Below, one piece after another: positions 40,388 through 49,585 of a DNA stretch of 64,000 nt. The notes beneath the pieces were generated by a model, which worked only from the letters and a program-made list of their open reading frames with translations, had not been told where the DNA came from and searched no databases. The position numbers and the translations under genes were made by a program. The DNA is from Tenacibaculum skagerrakense (GTDB taxonomy: Bacteria; Bacteroidota; Bacteroidia; Flavobacteriales; Flavobacteriaceae). The DNA is taken from NCBI RefSeq assembly GCF_004345825.1, contig NZ_SLXM01000001.1, forward strand, positions 124,001 to 188,000, read 5' to 3'. Within the stretch, counting starts at the first letter, position 1. Each line of letters begins with the position of its first letter.

Positions 40388-41749
40388 GTGAAGTATGCAA
40401 TAATTGACATAGAAACTGATGGCGGTGTAAAAATTACGGAAATAAGTATTTTTATTTTTGATGGAGAACAAGTCGTAGATGAGTTTACGACACTTATAAA
40501 TCCAGGTACTTTTATACCAACATATATTACACGACTTACCGGTATTAATAATTTCATGGTAAAAGATGCGCCACGATTTGAAGAAGCAGCGAAGCGAATT
40601 TATCAGATAACTGAAGGTTGTGTTTTTGTAGCACATAATGTTAATTTCGACTATGGAATTATTGGAAAAGAGTTCAAATCATTAGGACTTACATACCGAA
40701 GAAAAAAGTTATGTACGGTTCGTTTATCCCGAAAATTATTGCCTGGCAAAAGATCGTATAGTCTTGGGAAATTGTGTATTTCAGAAGGAATAGAAATTAA
40801 AGAAAGACACAGAGCAAGAGGAGATGCAGAAGCCACCGTTATTTTATTCAAAAAATTATTAGCGATAGATAGTGCAAACGATTTTGAAGTAATCAATTCA
40901 TTTTTAAATCCGCGTTCAAGAGAAGCAACCTTACCTCCTCTTTTACCAAAACAGGTTTTTGAAAGTTTATCAGAAAAACATGGAGTCTATTATTTTTGGA
41001 ATAAAGACAAAGAGGTTATTTATGTAGGAAAAGCAAACAACATAAAACAACGTGTTGTGAGTCATTTTCATAATAAAAAGAAAAGAGAAATCGAAATGTG
41101 TTTGGCCACAACCAATATAACATTTACGGAAACGGGCAGCGAATTAGTAGCGTTATTACAAGAATCAGCTGAGATTAAAAGACTATATCCGAAGTTTAAT
41201 AGAGCGCAAAGAAGAACAGCAACTAATTACGGACTGTTTAGCTACAAAGACCGTAAAGGAATACTGCATTTAGCATGGAATAATGTAAAAATGATAAGTC
41301 AACCTTTAATGAATTTTTATTCTGTTTCACAAGCCAGAAGTTTCTTAGAATATGTATGCAAAGAGTTTGAACTGTGCCCAAAGTATTGCCATTTACAAAC
41401 CAATGTTAGTAGTTGTTTTCATTATCAAATAAAACAATGTAAAGGAGTTTGTAGAGAAGAAGAAGCAGTAGAAGAATACAACAAAAGAGTATATAAAGCC
41501 ATTGCTTCTATTTCTTTTGAGACAGATAATTTCGTGATTAAAGAACAAGGAAAATCATTACATGAAGAAAGTTTTGCTTTGGTACTTAATGGAGCTTATG
41601 AAGGATACGGGTACATAAAAAAAAGTACTACATCATATTCAAAAGAAGAATATTTAGAGCATCTTACTCCGCAAAAAGACAACCAAGACATTCGTCGGAT
41701 TTTAAACTCTCATTTGAGAAAGAATCCAGATTCATTAGTACATTTGTGA
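40388..41749 (+). CDS. DnaQ-type 3'-5' exonuclease fused to GIY-YIG nuclease domain
   Basis: 453 residues, GTG start. The N-terminal DEDD exonuclease (about 1-160) has AIIDIETDG, AHNVNFDYGII and HRARGDAEAT, as in the DNA polymerase III epsilon chain. The GIY-YIG domain (about 200-280) reads GVYYFWNKDKEVIYVGKANNIKQRV, as in UvrC and Cho. The remainder has a Cys cluster (FELCPKYC, CFHYQIKQCKGVC) resembling the UvrC-like Cys region. This fusion is known in several bacteria, probably in DNA repair. Confidence 0.88.
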   Translation: MKYAIIDIETDGGVKITEISIFIFDGEQVVDEFTTLINPGTFIPTYITRLTGINNFMVKDAPRFEEAAKRIYQITEGCVFVAHNVNFDYGIIGKEFKSLGLTYRRKKLCTVRLSRKLLPGKRSYSLGKLCISEGIEIKERHRARGDAEATVILFKKLLAIDSANDFEVINSFLNPRSREATLPPLLPKQVFESLSEKHGVYYFWNKDKEVIYVGKANNIKQRVVSHFHNKKKREIEMCLATTNITFTETGSELVALLQESAEIKRLYPKFNRAQRRTATNYGLFSYKDRKGILHLAWNNVKMISQPLMNFYSVSQARSFLEYVCKEFELCPKYCHLQTNVSSCFHYQIKQCKGVCREEEAVEEYNKRVYKAIASISFETDNFVIKEQGKSLHEESFALVLNGAYEGYGYIKKSTTSYSKEEYLEHLTPQKDNQDIRRILNSHLRKNPDSLVHL

Positions 41750-41761
41750 TAAAAAACTCTA

Positions 41762-42184
41762 ATGAAATATTTCCTATTTAGTTTTTTGTTTATTTGTATT
41801 AACTCGTTGTTTTCTCAATCCGAAACCAGTACTAATTGTATTTCAGATTTTGACACTTTCTTTAAAGAGTTTTCTAAAAATGAAGAGTTTCAAAAAAGCA
41901 CTATTAAATACCCATTAAAACTCACATACATTTCTGATTTAGAAACTAATAAAATTGAAACTAAAATTTACCATAATTCAAAAGAGTGGGAATTTATCAA
42001 TTTTAGTCAAGATCAAAAAGCAAAAAACAGAGAATATGATCAGTATACAGTAAGCGTGGAAACTTACGATCAAAAAGCATTTTATAAATTAAAAGGTATT
42101 GATAATGGTATATTGGTTATATATCAATTCGAACAAATAGATGATTGTTGGTATTTGACTTTAATAAAAGATGAGTCAGCTTAA
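41762..42184 (+). CDS. Small exported protein of unknown function
   Basis: 140 residues with a signal peptide ending at LFSQ (about residue 19). One Cys pair could be bridged (Cys near 26 and near 131). No recognised family. It starts 13 bases after the exonuclease gene and may be co-transcribed. It is convergent with the histidine kinase gene, the two stops being adjacent. Confidence 0.55.
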   Translation: MKYFLFSFLFICINSLFSQSETSTNCISDFDTFFKEFSKNEEFQKSTIKYPLKLTYISDLETNKIETKIYHNSKEWEFINFSQDQKAKNREYDQYTVSVETYDQKAFYKLKGIDNGILVIYQFEQIDDCWYLTLIKDESA

Positions 42185-43228
42185 TTAAGTAGCCTTCCCT
42201 AAAGTAAAAGAAAATTCAGAGCCTTCACCAAAAGTACTTTTTAGTAAAATAGTTTCATTGTGAGCTTCAATAATGTGCTTTACAATAGACAATCCTAAAC
42301 CAGAACCTCCTTGTTCTCTGGATCTACTTTGATCAACTCTATAAAAACGTTCGAATAACCTAGGAATATGTTCTTGTTTAATTCCTTCTCCGTTATCTCT
42401 AATTTTTATCACAAACTTATTCTCATTGTAAGATTCAACTGAAGCAGTTGTTACACCTCCAGCTTTTCCGTATTTTATAGAGTTAACAACTAAATTAATA
42501 AGCACTTGCTCTATACGCTCAATATCACCTTTTACAAAAATTGGAAACTCATACAACTTATCAAAAACCAGTTTAATATTCTTTTTCTTAGCTTTCATTT
42601 CAAACAAATCAAAAACAGTTTGAATCAATTCTAGAATATTAAAAGGCTCTATTTTCATTTTCATTCCATCAGTTTCTAATTTGGCAATCATATCCAAATC
42701 TTTAACAATAGAGGTCAAACGTTCTACACCTTTGTTTGCACGTTCTAAATATTTATCACGAATAACTTTGTCTTCGGCAGCTCCTTCAATTAAGGTTAAA
42801 ATATATCCTTGAACCGTAAAAAGAGGTGTTTTTAGTTCATGAGCAACATTTCCTAAAAAATCTCTACGAAACGAATCTCTCTCGGTTAAATTGGCAATTT
42901 CTTCTTTTTTATCCTCAACATAATCTTGCACTGTTTTAGTGAAAGATTCGATATCGGTAGTAACTTTATCTCGTTTTAAATCTTCTACATCAAGAATAGA
43001 AATGTCTTTGTAAAGTTTTTTTACTCGTTGATAAATAAAGTGTTCTGCTCTGTATTGAATTACAAAGAATGAAATTACAAAAAGAATAATTCCAAAGATA
43101 ATCACAGAAACCAATCCTAATGATTGGAAGAAATATAGGTATGAAAAAACAGCAATTGCTACAGATAGAATTGTTAAGTATAGTGCAGATATAAATGCGT
43201 AATTATATGTTTTTTTTAGTTTTTTCAT
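42185..43228 (-). CDS. Sensor histidine kinase, PhoR-like
   Basis: 347 residues from the ATG at 43228 (the open frame extends to 43255). Two N-terminal membrane helices (about 11-33 and 38-57) with almost no periplasmic loop; the dimerisation/phosphoacceptor helix has HELKTP; the ATP-binding domain has NLVVNSIKYG, IRDNGEGI, FERFYRVD and GGSGLGLSIVKHI. The very short outside region suggests it senses within the membrane or through partners. Its response regulator gene lies 69 bases upstream, so they form an operon. Confidence 0.9.
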   Translation of the reverse strand: MKKLKKTYNYAFISALYLTILSVAIAVFSYLYFFQSLGLVSVIIFGIILFVISFFVIQYRAEHFIYQRVKKLYKDISILDVEDLKRDKVTTDIESFTKTVQDYVEDKKEEIANLTERDSFRRDFLGNVAHELKTPLFTVQGYILTLIEGAAEDKVIRDKYLERANKGVERLTSIVKDLDMIAKLETDGMKMKIEPFNILELIQTVFDLFEMKAKKKNIKLVFDKLYEFPIFVKGDIERIEQVLINLVVNSIKYGKAGGVTTASVESYNENKFVIKIRDNGEGIKQEHIPRLFERFYRVDQSRSREQGGSGLGLSIVKHIIEAHNETILLKSTFGEGSEFSFTLGKAT

Positions 43229-43297
43229 AAAAAGCAAGAATGCCCTAAAGGGCAAACTAATATTGTATTGTAGTTAAAAATTAAAGTAAGAAAAAAG

Positions 43298-43993
43298 TTA
43301 TTTCTCAGAGTCAAGAACAAACTTATATCCTACACCTTTTACTGTTTTAAAATAATGATCACCTATTTTTTCTCTAAGTTTTCTAATGTGAACATCAATA
43401 GTTCTTCCTCCAACAACAACTTCGTTACCCCAAACACTATCTAAAATAGTTTCCCTTTTGAAAACTTTACCTGGTTTTGAAGTTAGTAAAGAAAATAATT
43501 CAAACTCTTTTCTAGGTAAAGTAATTTTTTCATCTCCTTTAAATACTACGTACTCTTCTCTATTAATAAGAATATCACCAATTTTCGTGGTTACTTCCGA
43601 GACAGTATCCGTTTTTAAACGTCTTAAAAGCGATTTAATTTTACTTACTAAAACTTTAGGTTTTATAGGTTTTGTAATATAATCATCTGCTCCAGCATCA
43701 AAGCCAGCAACCTGAGAATAATCTTCACCTCTAGCAGTTAGGAAAGAAATTAGTACATTTTCTAGAGGCTTAATGTTTCTTATTTTTTCACAAGCTTCGA
43801 TACCATCCATTTCTGGCATCATTATATCTAACAAGATTAAATGAGGAGTTATCTTACGTGCTATTTTTACACCTTCGGCTCCGTTAGTTGCTGTAAAAAC
43901 CTGATAACCTTCTGATCTAAGGTTGTAGCCAACAATCTCTAAAATATCGGGTTCATCATCAACTAATAAAATCTTAATGTCGTTAGTATTCAT
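43298..43993 (-). CDS. Response regulator, OmpR/PhoB family
   Basis: 231 residues. The receiver domain (1-120) has DDEPD, phosphoacceptor Asp in LLDIMMPEMDG and the conserved Lys in ITKPIKPKV. The C-terminal winged helix (about 135-230) reads LPRKEFELFSLLTSKPGKVFKRE and GRTIDVHIRKLREKIG. It is the partner of the kinase just downstream. The long AT-rich gap upstream (43994-44170) holds repeated TTAA-rich words that may include its binding sites. Confidence 0.93.
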   Translation of the reverse strand: MNTNDIKILLVDDEPDILEIVGYNLRSEGYQVFTATNGAEGVKIARKITPHLILLDIMMPEMDGIEACEKIRNIKPLENVLISFLTARGEDYSQVAGFDAGADDYITKPIKPKVLVSKIKSLLRRLKTDTVSEVTTKIGDILINREEYVVFKGDEKITLPRKEFELFSLLTSKPGKVFKRETILDSVWGNEVVVGGRTIDVHIRKLREKIGDHYFKTVKGVGYKFVLDSEK

Positions 43994-44170
43994 ACGTTTA
44001 AATTTGATTTAAAATCAACCCAAAAGTAACGATTTAATAACAAAAACAGTTAAAGGCATTTTAACTTAATGTTGATTTAATATTAATAATAATTTTTTAA
44101 ACATTAGTAAAAATGAGATACTTAACATTAAATTAATCCATAAAAAGTTAGTTTAAGTCTGATAATTCCC

Positions 44171-44178
44171 TAATTTTG
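44171..44178 (+). promoter_or_regulatory. -7 box of the T9SS cargo gene
   Basis: TAATTTTG (TAnnTTTG), 28 bases before the ATG at 44206. It rules out the longer frame starting at 44176. Confidence 0.6.
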
Positions 44179-44205
44179 AGAGCTTTTTTTAAATTAAATG
44201 AAAAT

Positions 44206-45984
44206 ATGAGAAAAAATTACTTTTTAAGCTTAATATTAGTGTTTGCCGCAAATATAGTGTTTGCTCAAACCACCCTTTTTCAAGAATCTTTTGAAACAGG
44301 TAACAGTGGTGTTCCATCATCTACATGTAATGATGGGGGTGGGGATTTCTTCACTCGTACAGATGGTAGTGACATTAGTTCTTCTTACGTTGTTACAGGT
44401 CAGGACGGAAACTTTTTCTTTGCTGCAATGGATACAGACGCTGAAGTTGATTGTGGTAACTCTAAGCTACAAACTTTAGTGTTTAACGATATTAATATTT
44501 CTGGTGCAACTAGCTTAAACTTTGCAATTTTATTAGCTGAGGATGATGATGCTGCAAATCAAGATTGGGATGATGATACTAGTTTTATAGTTAAATATGA
44601 TATTGACAATTCAGGTACTTTTACTGAGTTATTAAGAGTAGATAATGAAGGAGCTGGGACAAATACAGAGCCTAAAATTGATGGTGTTGCATTAACTAAT
44701 GTATTTACTGAGTTTACTAAACAAATTTCTGCTACAGGTTCTGAAATAGATTTATTGATTGAGTTTAACAATTTAGATGCGGGTGATGAGGATATAGCTA
44801 TTGATAATATTAGATTAGTAGACGGTGCTATAACATCTCCTCCAACATTGGCAATCTCGTCTCCATCCGACAATACTACTTTTTCTCCAGAAACAACAAA
44901 TGTCGATGTAGTTATTTCAGTTAATAATTTTAACGTTGCTGCAGGAGGTGCTGGAGATGGATATATTAAATATACCGTAAATTCAGATCCTGCTGTAGAT
45001 AAATTTGATACTAATGATATTGCTTTATCTTCATTAACCGCAGGAAATTATGCCGTTACAGTAGAATTAGTAGATAATTCAGGAACATCATTAGCTCCAG
45101 CTATTACTGCAACAGTTAATTTTACTATCTCCTCTTATACTCAAGTTGCAAATTTAGCGGCTTTAAGAGCAGGAACAGAAGGAGAGTACTATGAAGTTAC
45201 AGGTGAAGTTGTATTAACTTATGCAAGAAGCTCTAGAAATCAAAAATATATTCAAGATGCTTCTGCTGGAATATTAATTGATGATAATTCAGGAACAATA
45301 ACTACTTCATATAATACGTATGACGGTATTTCGGGAATAAAAGGTAGATTAGGCTCTTTTGGAGGGGTTTTACAATTTGTACCAAGTTCAGACCCAGGTG
45401 CAGCATCTTCAACGGGTAACACTATAACACCTGAGGTAGTTACTTTAGCTGATTTCGAAGCGAATGCCGTAAATTATGAATCAGAATTAATTACCATTCA
45501 AAATGTAACATTTACCGATGCTGGAGCTACTTTTGCTTCGGGAACTAGTTATGAAATTATGAGTGGAGGTACCACATCTACCTTTAGAACTAATTTTTCT
45601 GAAGCTGATTACATAGGAACAACAATTCCATCAGGTACTGTTGATATTACTGCTTTAGGTGCTAGTTTTACTAATTCTAGTGGGACAACAAATCAAATAG
45701 TTGCTATTGATTTATCAGGAATTGTGTTAGGACTAAAGGATAATGACATCGAAGGTTTTGCGGTGTATCCAAATCCAGTAGAAGGAAAAACATTTAAAAT
45801 TACAACAGCTTCATTTACTACTAAAACGGTACAGATTTTTAATGTATTAGGTAAAAAAGTATACACAACTGAAGTTAATGGTGTAAACAACGATATCAAT
45901 GTTGCTTCTTTAAACGCAGGGATTTATATTTTAAAAGTTGTTGAAGAAGGAAAAACTGCTTCTAAAAAGTTAATTATCAAGTAA
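44206..45984 (+). CDS. Secreted protein with DUF5689-like domain and type IX secretion (T9SS type A) sorting domain
   Basis: 592 residues. A signal peptide ends near VFAQ (residue 21). Then comes a beta-sandwich region with FQESFETG and FNNLDAGDEDIAIDNIRL (about 20-205), an Ig-like segment (SSPSDNTTFS...), a DUF5689-like OB-fold region (VANLAALRAGTEGEYYEVTGEVVLTYA), and a C-terminal sorting domain: YPNPVEG, VQIFNVLGKKVY, LNAGIYILKV and KKLIIK. It should be exported through T9SS and anchored or released at the surface. Function unknown; similar proteins often accompany nucleases or adhesins. Confidence 0.8.
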   Translation: MRKNYFLSLILVFAANIVFAQTTLFQESFETGNSGVPSSTCNDGGGDFFTRTDGSDISSSYVVTGQDGNFFFAAMDTDAEVDCGNSKLQTLVFNDINISGATSLNFAILLAEDDDAANQDWDDDTSFIVKYDIDNSGTFTELLRVDNEGAGTNTEPKIDGVALTNVFTEFTKQISATGSEIDLLIEFNNLDAGDEDIAIDNIRLVDGAITSPPTLAISSPSDNTTFSPETTNVDVVISVNNFNVAAGGAGDGYIKYTVNSDPAVDKFDTNDIALSSLTAGNYAVTVELVDNSGTSLAPAITATVNFTISSYTQVANLAALRAGTEGEYYEVTGEVVLTYARSSRNQKYIQDASAGILIDDNSGTITTSYNTYDGISGIKGRLGSFGGVLQFVPSSDPGAASSTGNTITPEVVTLADFEANAVNYESELITIQNVTFTDAGATFASGTSYEIMSGGTTSTFRTNFSEADYIGTTIPSGTVDITALGASFTNSSGTTNQIVAIDLSGIVLGLKDNDIEGFAVYPNPVEGKTFKITTASFTTKTVQIFNVLGKKVYTTEVNGVNNDINVASLNAGIYILKVVEEGKTASKKLIIK

Positions 45985-46008
45985 TTTTTATTATATAATT
46001 GTATATCA

Positions 46009-46042
46009 AAAAAGAGTCTTTACTTTACAAAGACTCTTTTTT
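46009..46042 (+). terminator. Intrinsic terminator after the T9SS cargo gene
   Basis: AAAGAGTCTTT pairs with AAAGACTCTTT around a short loop, followed by T's. Confidence 0.8.
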
Positions 46043-46053
46043 ATTTTTATAGT

Positions 46054-46695
46054 ATGAATAAAACTAAAAAGAGATTATCCATATTTTTATTGTTCTTTTT
46101 TATGATGATTACCAATTGTTTTGGTCAATCTAATTATGCAAAATTTAAAAAATTGTCTACACCTAAAAAATGGTGGGTTGCTTTACATCCATTTAAAGCC
46201 AAAAAGGCATATCTAATTTCCATAGAGGTAAATAGAATTAGTGATAGTATTAAAAAAACAAAACTGTTAGATGGAGATCATGCTGGTGGTCAGGTTGACG
46301 CTTTCCGTCACGCGTATTGGATGGCACGGTTAAAGGAAGAAATAGGAGCGTCGGCAGCAAGATCTTTAGGAAAGGCTCATGAGAAAGAGAATTACTTGAT
46401 GTATAAAAAAAGAAAACTCGAAGAAGGTTTGGTTCCTGATGAAATTTCTTCTGAAATGGATTTATTTAATAATGAAGTAGGACTTTCACTTACAAGCAAA
46501 GGAAATAAAACACCAAGGGAAGGGTTAATTTATAGAGTTATTAATGCTATTCTAGCAGGAGAAATGAAAGTGATTAAAAAGGATGAAAAAGGAAGTTTTT
46601 TAACATGTGATGGAAATAAAATAACTGCTGAGTCTTTAAAAGGAAAATGGAAAAACAATAAATGTTTAGTACCATCAAATTATAAAAAACCTTAA
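46054..46695 (+). CDS. Exported protein with DUF6973-like domain
   Basis: 213 residues with a signal peptide (to about residue 24, CFGQ). The core motif DGDHAGGQVDAFRHAYWMA, then AAR..GKAHE and MDLFNNEVG, matches a family I recall as DUF6973, also found in toxin tips and secreted proteins. The conserved D/H/R residues suggest an enzyme, but no activity is known to me. The gene ends 4 bases inside the convergent neighbour. Confidence 0.65.
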   Translation: MNKTKKRLSIFLLFFFMMITNCFGQSNYAKFKKLSTPKKWWVALHPFKAKKAYLISIEVNRISDSIKKTKLLDGDHAGGQVDAFRHAYWMARLKEEIGASAARSLGKAHEKENYLMYKKRKLEEGLVPDEISSEMDLFNNEVGLSLTSKGNKTPREGLIYRVINAILAGEMKVIKKDEKGSFLTCDGNKITAESLKGKWKNNKCLVPSNYKKP

Positions 46696-47831
46696 TGATA
46701 TTTTACTTTTCTAAGTACTCGAATAACCTCTTTGTATTTTATATAAGTTGTTTTGTCTTTTAAGTTTCGGATGTAATTTTTTGCTTTTTCTAATTGCTCT
46801 TTTGCATCTAAATATCCATTTAAATAAGAAATTAAATAGTTGTTAGGAAGCCTAGCAACATCTTCATGTTCGATAACAGACAATGGAATGTTTTTATCAA
46901 TTTTTGAAACAATTTCATTACTACTTTCATAGATATGATTAATGATAGTAGCATCAAAAGTTGGTGGTTCAAATAAGAACTCTTTAACAATATCTAATTT
47001 ACCGTTGTTTTTAAAATGAATAATTGTTTTTTCTAAAGGATATCTTGTTTCATTTTTTTCAAGTCCAAGTAAAATATATTCAACAATAATGAATGATTGT
47101 TCATTAATTTTTATCTGAACTTCATCTAACGCAGAATAAAAAAGTTGTACTTGCTCATTTATGAGTTCAATATTTACTCTTGAATAGTATTCTTCATTAT
47201 TATCAATGATTTTTTTTCCAGCCCAACACAGTACAAATTGTTCTTTAAAAACTTTGTATTGCGGATTGTATTCTTCTTTGTGTTTGTTGATAAAATCGAA
47301 AACACCATCAAGTGTAAGTTGTATATTATTACTGGCATTTTTTTCAATAGCTTCAACTACATTACGATTTGTATTTCTTAACTCAAAGTTTTCATTTACA
47401 GGAACCGAATTACTTCCTCTTCTATAAAATGTTGTTCCTTTAGGATATTTCCATGCCGTTTTAGCTAAACTAGAGGTTTTTTGATTTGGCAAAATAGTTA
47501 CTAAACCAACTACTTTATATCTTGGTAAACCTGGAAAAGGAATGTTTTCATATTGAATTTTCGGAGGATGTACTAGGTAGGCATTTACTAAATTCTGAAT
47601 CTTGCTATCATCAAAAAAATCAACACCCATTATTTCGTTATCCTCATCCCTAATTCCAATTAAAATGTAGGAATTATTTTCAGGATTCGAATTGGATAAT
47701 GCACAAACATGCTTTATAAATTTTGCTTTTCCTTCTTTAGAGTTTAATGATAGTTTTTGCTTCTTATCATAAAAACTATTTTCATCGTTATGAGAAAGAA
47801 GATTTTTAATAAGTAAGCGTTTGTTAACCAT
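46692..47831 (-). CDS. ATP-binding protein with AlbA_2/Schlafen-like domain
   Basis: 379 residues. The N-terminal domain (about 20-140) reads GKAKFIKHVCALSNSNPENNSYILIGIRDEDNEIMGVD, the AlbA_2 pattern found in Schlafen-like and divergent AAA-4 proteins, which bind nucleic acid or ATP. The C-terminal part is helical and not recognised. It is often seen in defence or regulatory contexts, but nothing nearby supports a defence system. It starts 1 base after the aldo/keto reductase gene on the same strand. Confidence 0.7.
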   Translation of the reverse strand: MVNKRLLIKNLLSHNDENSFYDKKQKLSLNSKEGKAKFIKHVCALSNSNPENNSYILIGIRDEDNEIMGVDFFDDSKIQNLVNAYLVHPPKIQYENIPFPGLPRYKVVGLVTILPNQKTSSLAKTAWKYPKGTTFYRRGSNSVPVNENFELRNTNRNVVEAIEKNASNNIQLTLDGVFDFINKHKEEYNPQYKVFKEQFVLCWAGKKIIDNNEEYYSRVNIELINEQVQLFYSALDEVQIKINEQSFIIVEYILLGLEKNETRYPLEKTIIHFKNNGKLDIVKEFLFEPPTFDATIINHIYESSNEIVSKIDKNIPLSVIEHEDVARLPNNYLISYLNGYLDAKEQLEKAKNYIRNLKDKTTYIKYKEVIRVLRKVKYH

Positions 47832-47832
47832 T

Positions 47833-48702
47833 TTAAGCTACTTTATGTCCCCTGCTTGCTTCATAAAGAATAAACCAATCTTGTAAATCTAGTTTAATTT
47901 CTATAGCAGCATTAGCAATTTTTATACGTTCTATAGTTGAGGTTCCAACCACAGGAATCACATTGGCAGGATGTTTTAAAATCCAAGCTAATAAAAGTTG
48001 ATCTTCTGTAGCATTATATTTTTCTAGCATTGGTTGAAGAGCTTCTTTTATTCTAGAGGCTTGTTCTGTTTCAAGTGAAAAGAATCCTCCAAGTGGACTC
48101 CAACTCATAGCTTTAATATCATTTTTCAAAACATAATCTAAAGTACCATTGTCAATTGCCGTATTTTGAACCAGAGAAAATTCAAATTGATTACAGGTAA
48201 TTGAAATCTCCTTTTGAATTAATTCCATTTGGCTTGGCAAAAAATTAGAAACACCAAAATCAATTATTTTGCCTTGTTCTTGTAATTGAACAATAGCTTC
48301 AGATATTTCATAAGGATGCATTAACGGACTAGGCCTGTGAAGTAGTAATACATCTAAATAATCTGTATGTAAATTTTTTAGTGATTGTTCAACACTCCAA
48401 ATAATATATTCTTTCGAATAGTCGTAATGTTTAATTCGATTATCTCTATTTTCAGTTTTATATTGAATTCCACATTTAGAAATTAGTTGAATTTGCTCAC
48501 GTTCAATTCCGGTTTTAGAAAAAGCTTTACCAAAAGCAGCTTCCGTAGTATAACCACCATAAATATCTGCATGATCGAAAGTCGTATTTCCTTGGTCTAT
48601 ACATGAGTGAATTAGCTCATCCATTTCTTTGGTAGAAAAGTCTTTTCCCCAAATTCCCCAAGACATACAACCAATAATAATATCTGAAAGTTTAGTCTTC
48701 AT
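47833..48702 (-). CDS. Aldo/keto reductase (YdhF-like)
   Basis: 289 residues from the ATG at 48702 (MKTKLSDIIIG). A TIM-barrel NADPH oxidoreductase: FDHADIYGGY carries the catalytic Asp and Tyr, LLHRPSPLMHP the His, and VGTSTIERI the cofactor site. It overlaps the end of the SDR gene by 11 bases, so two reductases are coupled in one operon. Substrate unknown. Confidence 0.9.
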   Translation of the reverse strand: MKTKLSDIIIGCMSWGIWGKDFSTKEMDELIHSCIDQGNTTFDHADIYGGYTTEAAFGKAFSKTGIEREQIQLISKCGIQYKTENRDNRIKHYDYSKEYIIWSVEQSLKNLHTDYLDVLLLHRPSPLMHPYEISEAIVQLQEQGKIIDFGVSNFLPSQMELIQKEISITCNQFEFSLVQNTAIDNGTLDYVLKNDIKAMSWSPLGGFFSLETEQASRIKEALQPMLEKYNATEDQLLLAWILKHPANVIPVVGTSTIERIKIANAAIEIKLDLQDWFILYEASRGHKVA

Positions 48703-49450
48703 TTTTATTAAGTAAAGTAGCACTTGCTTGTGCTGTAGGATAAACAATTAAATCTTCAATATTTACATGATAAGGTCTTGTTACTACAAAATGAATAATA
48801 TCTGCAATATCTTCAGGTTGTAAAGCTTTATAACCTTGATATACTTTTTTCGCTCTGTCTGTATCACCTTTAAAACGAACATCAGAAAACTCAGTTTCTA
48901 CTAATCCTGGATGTATAGCACTAACGCGAATGTTGTATTGATTTAAATCTAAACGCATTCCCTTGTTTAAAGCATTTACAGCAAACTTTGAAGCGCAATA
49001 CACATTTCCATTCGCATATACTTCTTTTCCTGCAATAGAACCGATATTTATAATAAATCCACTATTATTTTCAATCATATTAGGAATAATTGCTTTTGAA
49101 ACATATAATAAACCTTTAACATTCCCGTCTATCATAGTGTCCCAGTCGTCAATATTCCCATCTTGGATAGTTGACAATCCATGAGCATTTCCAGCATTGT
49201 TGATAAGGATATCAATATTTTTAAAATCTTTTGGTAAGTTTTCAATAGCTGAAAAAACCTGTTCTTTAAAACGAACATCAAATAGCAAAGTATGCACTTC
49301 TGTAAGTTTCGAAAGCTCGTTTTTGATTTCTTGAAGCTTCTCTTCTCTACGACCGCATAAGACTAGTCGTATATTATTTTGAGCAAACAAATATGCCGTA
49401 GCTTTCCCTATTCCAGAGGTAGCTCCCGTAATAAAAGCAGTTAAAGACAT
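48692..49450 (-). CDS. Short-chain dehydrogenase/reductase (YdfG-like)
   Basis: 252 residues. The NAD(P) motif GATSGIGKA sits at the N terminus, NNAG in the middle, and YCASKFAVN holds the YxxxK active site. It resembles YdfG-type dehydrogenases acting on 3-hydroxy acids or serine-like substrates. It is the first gene of an operon with the aldo/keto reductase. Confidence 0.9.
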   Translation of the reverse strand: MSLTAFITGATSGIGKATAYLFAQNNIRLVLCGRREEKLQEIKNELSKLTEVHTLLFDVRFKEQVFSAIENLPKDFKNIDILINNAGNAHGLSTIQDGNIDDWDTMIDGNVKGLLYVSKAIIPNMIENNSGFIINIGSIAGKEVYANGNVYCASKFAVNALNKGMRLDLNQYNIRVSAIHPGLVETEFSDVRFKGDTDRAKKVYQGYKALQPEDIADIIHFVVTRPYHVNIEDLIVYPTAQASATLLNKNED

Positions 49451-49501
49451 GTGTAATTTTAGTTTTTTATAAAGGTATACTTTTTATGTAAATCCTATGT
49501 T

Positions 49502-49563
49502 ATAAAAAAAAGAAAACCGCCTTCTGATGAGGCGGTTTCTTCAATTGGTTTTATAAAAACCAA
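49502..49563 (-). terminator. Terminator of the downstream lipoprotein gene (minus strand), two hairpins
   Basis: AGAAAACCGCC/GGCGGTTTCT (49511-49540), preceded on the plus strand by a run of A's, which is a T run on the minus strand. A second stem TTGGTTTT/AAAACCAA lies at 49544-49563. Confidence 0.75.
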
Positions 49564-49585
49564 CCAAAAATCAACTAACCAAACT

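Noticed and set aside
40286..40636. Minus-strand frames over the start of the exonuclease gene
   Set aside because: They overlap a strongly supported exonuclease and a terminator, and their sequences look like nothing known.
46692..47831. Schlafen-like AlbA_2 protein as part of a phage-defence island
   Set aside because: The neighbours are ordinary oxidoreductases and a secreted protein. No nuclease, helicase or other defence gene is adjacent.
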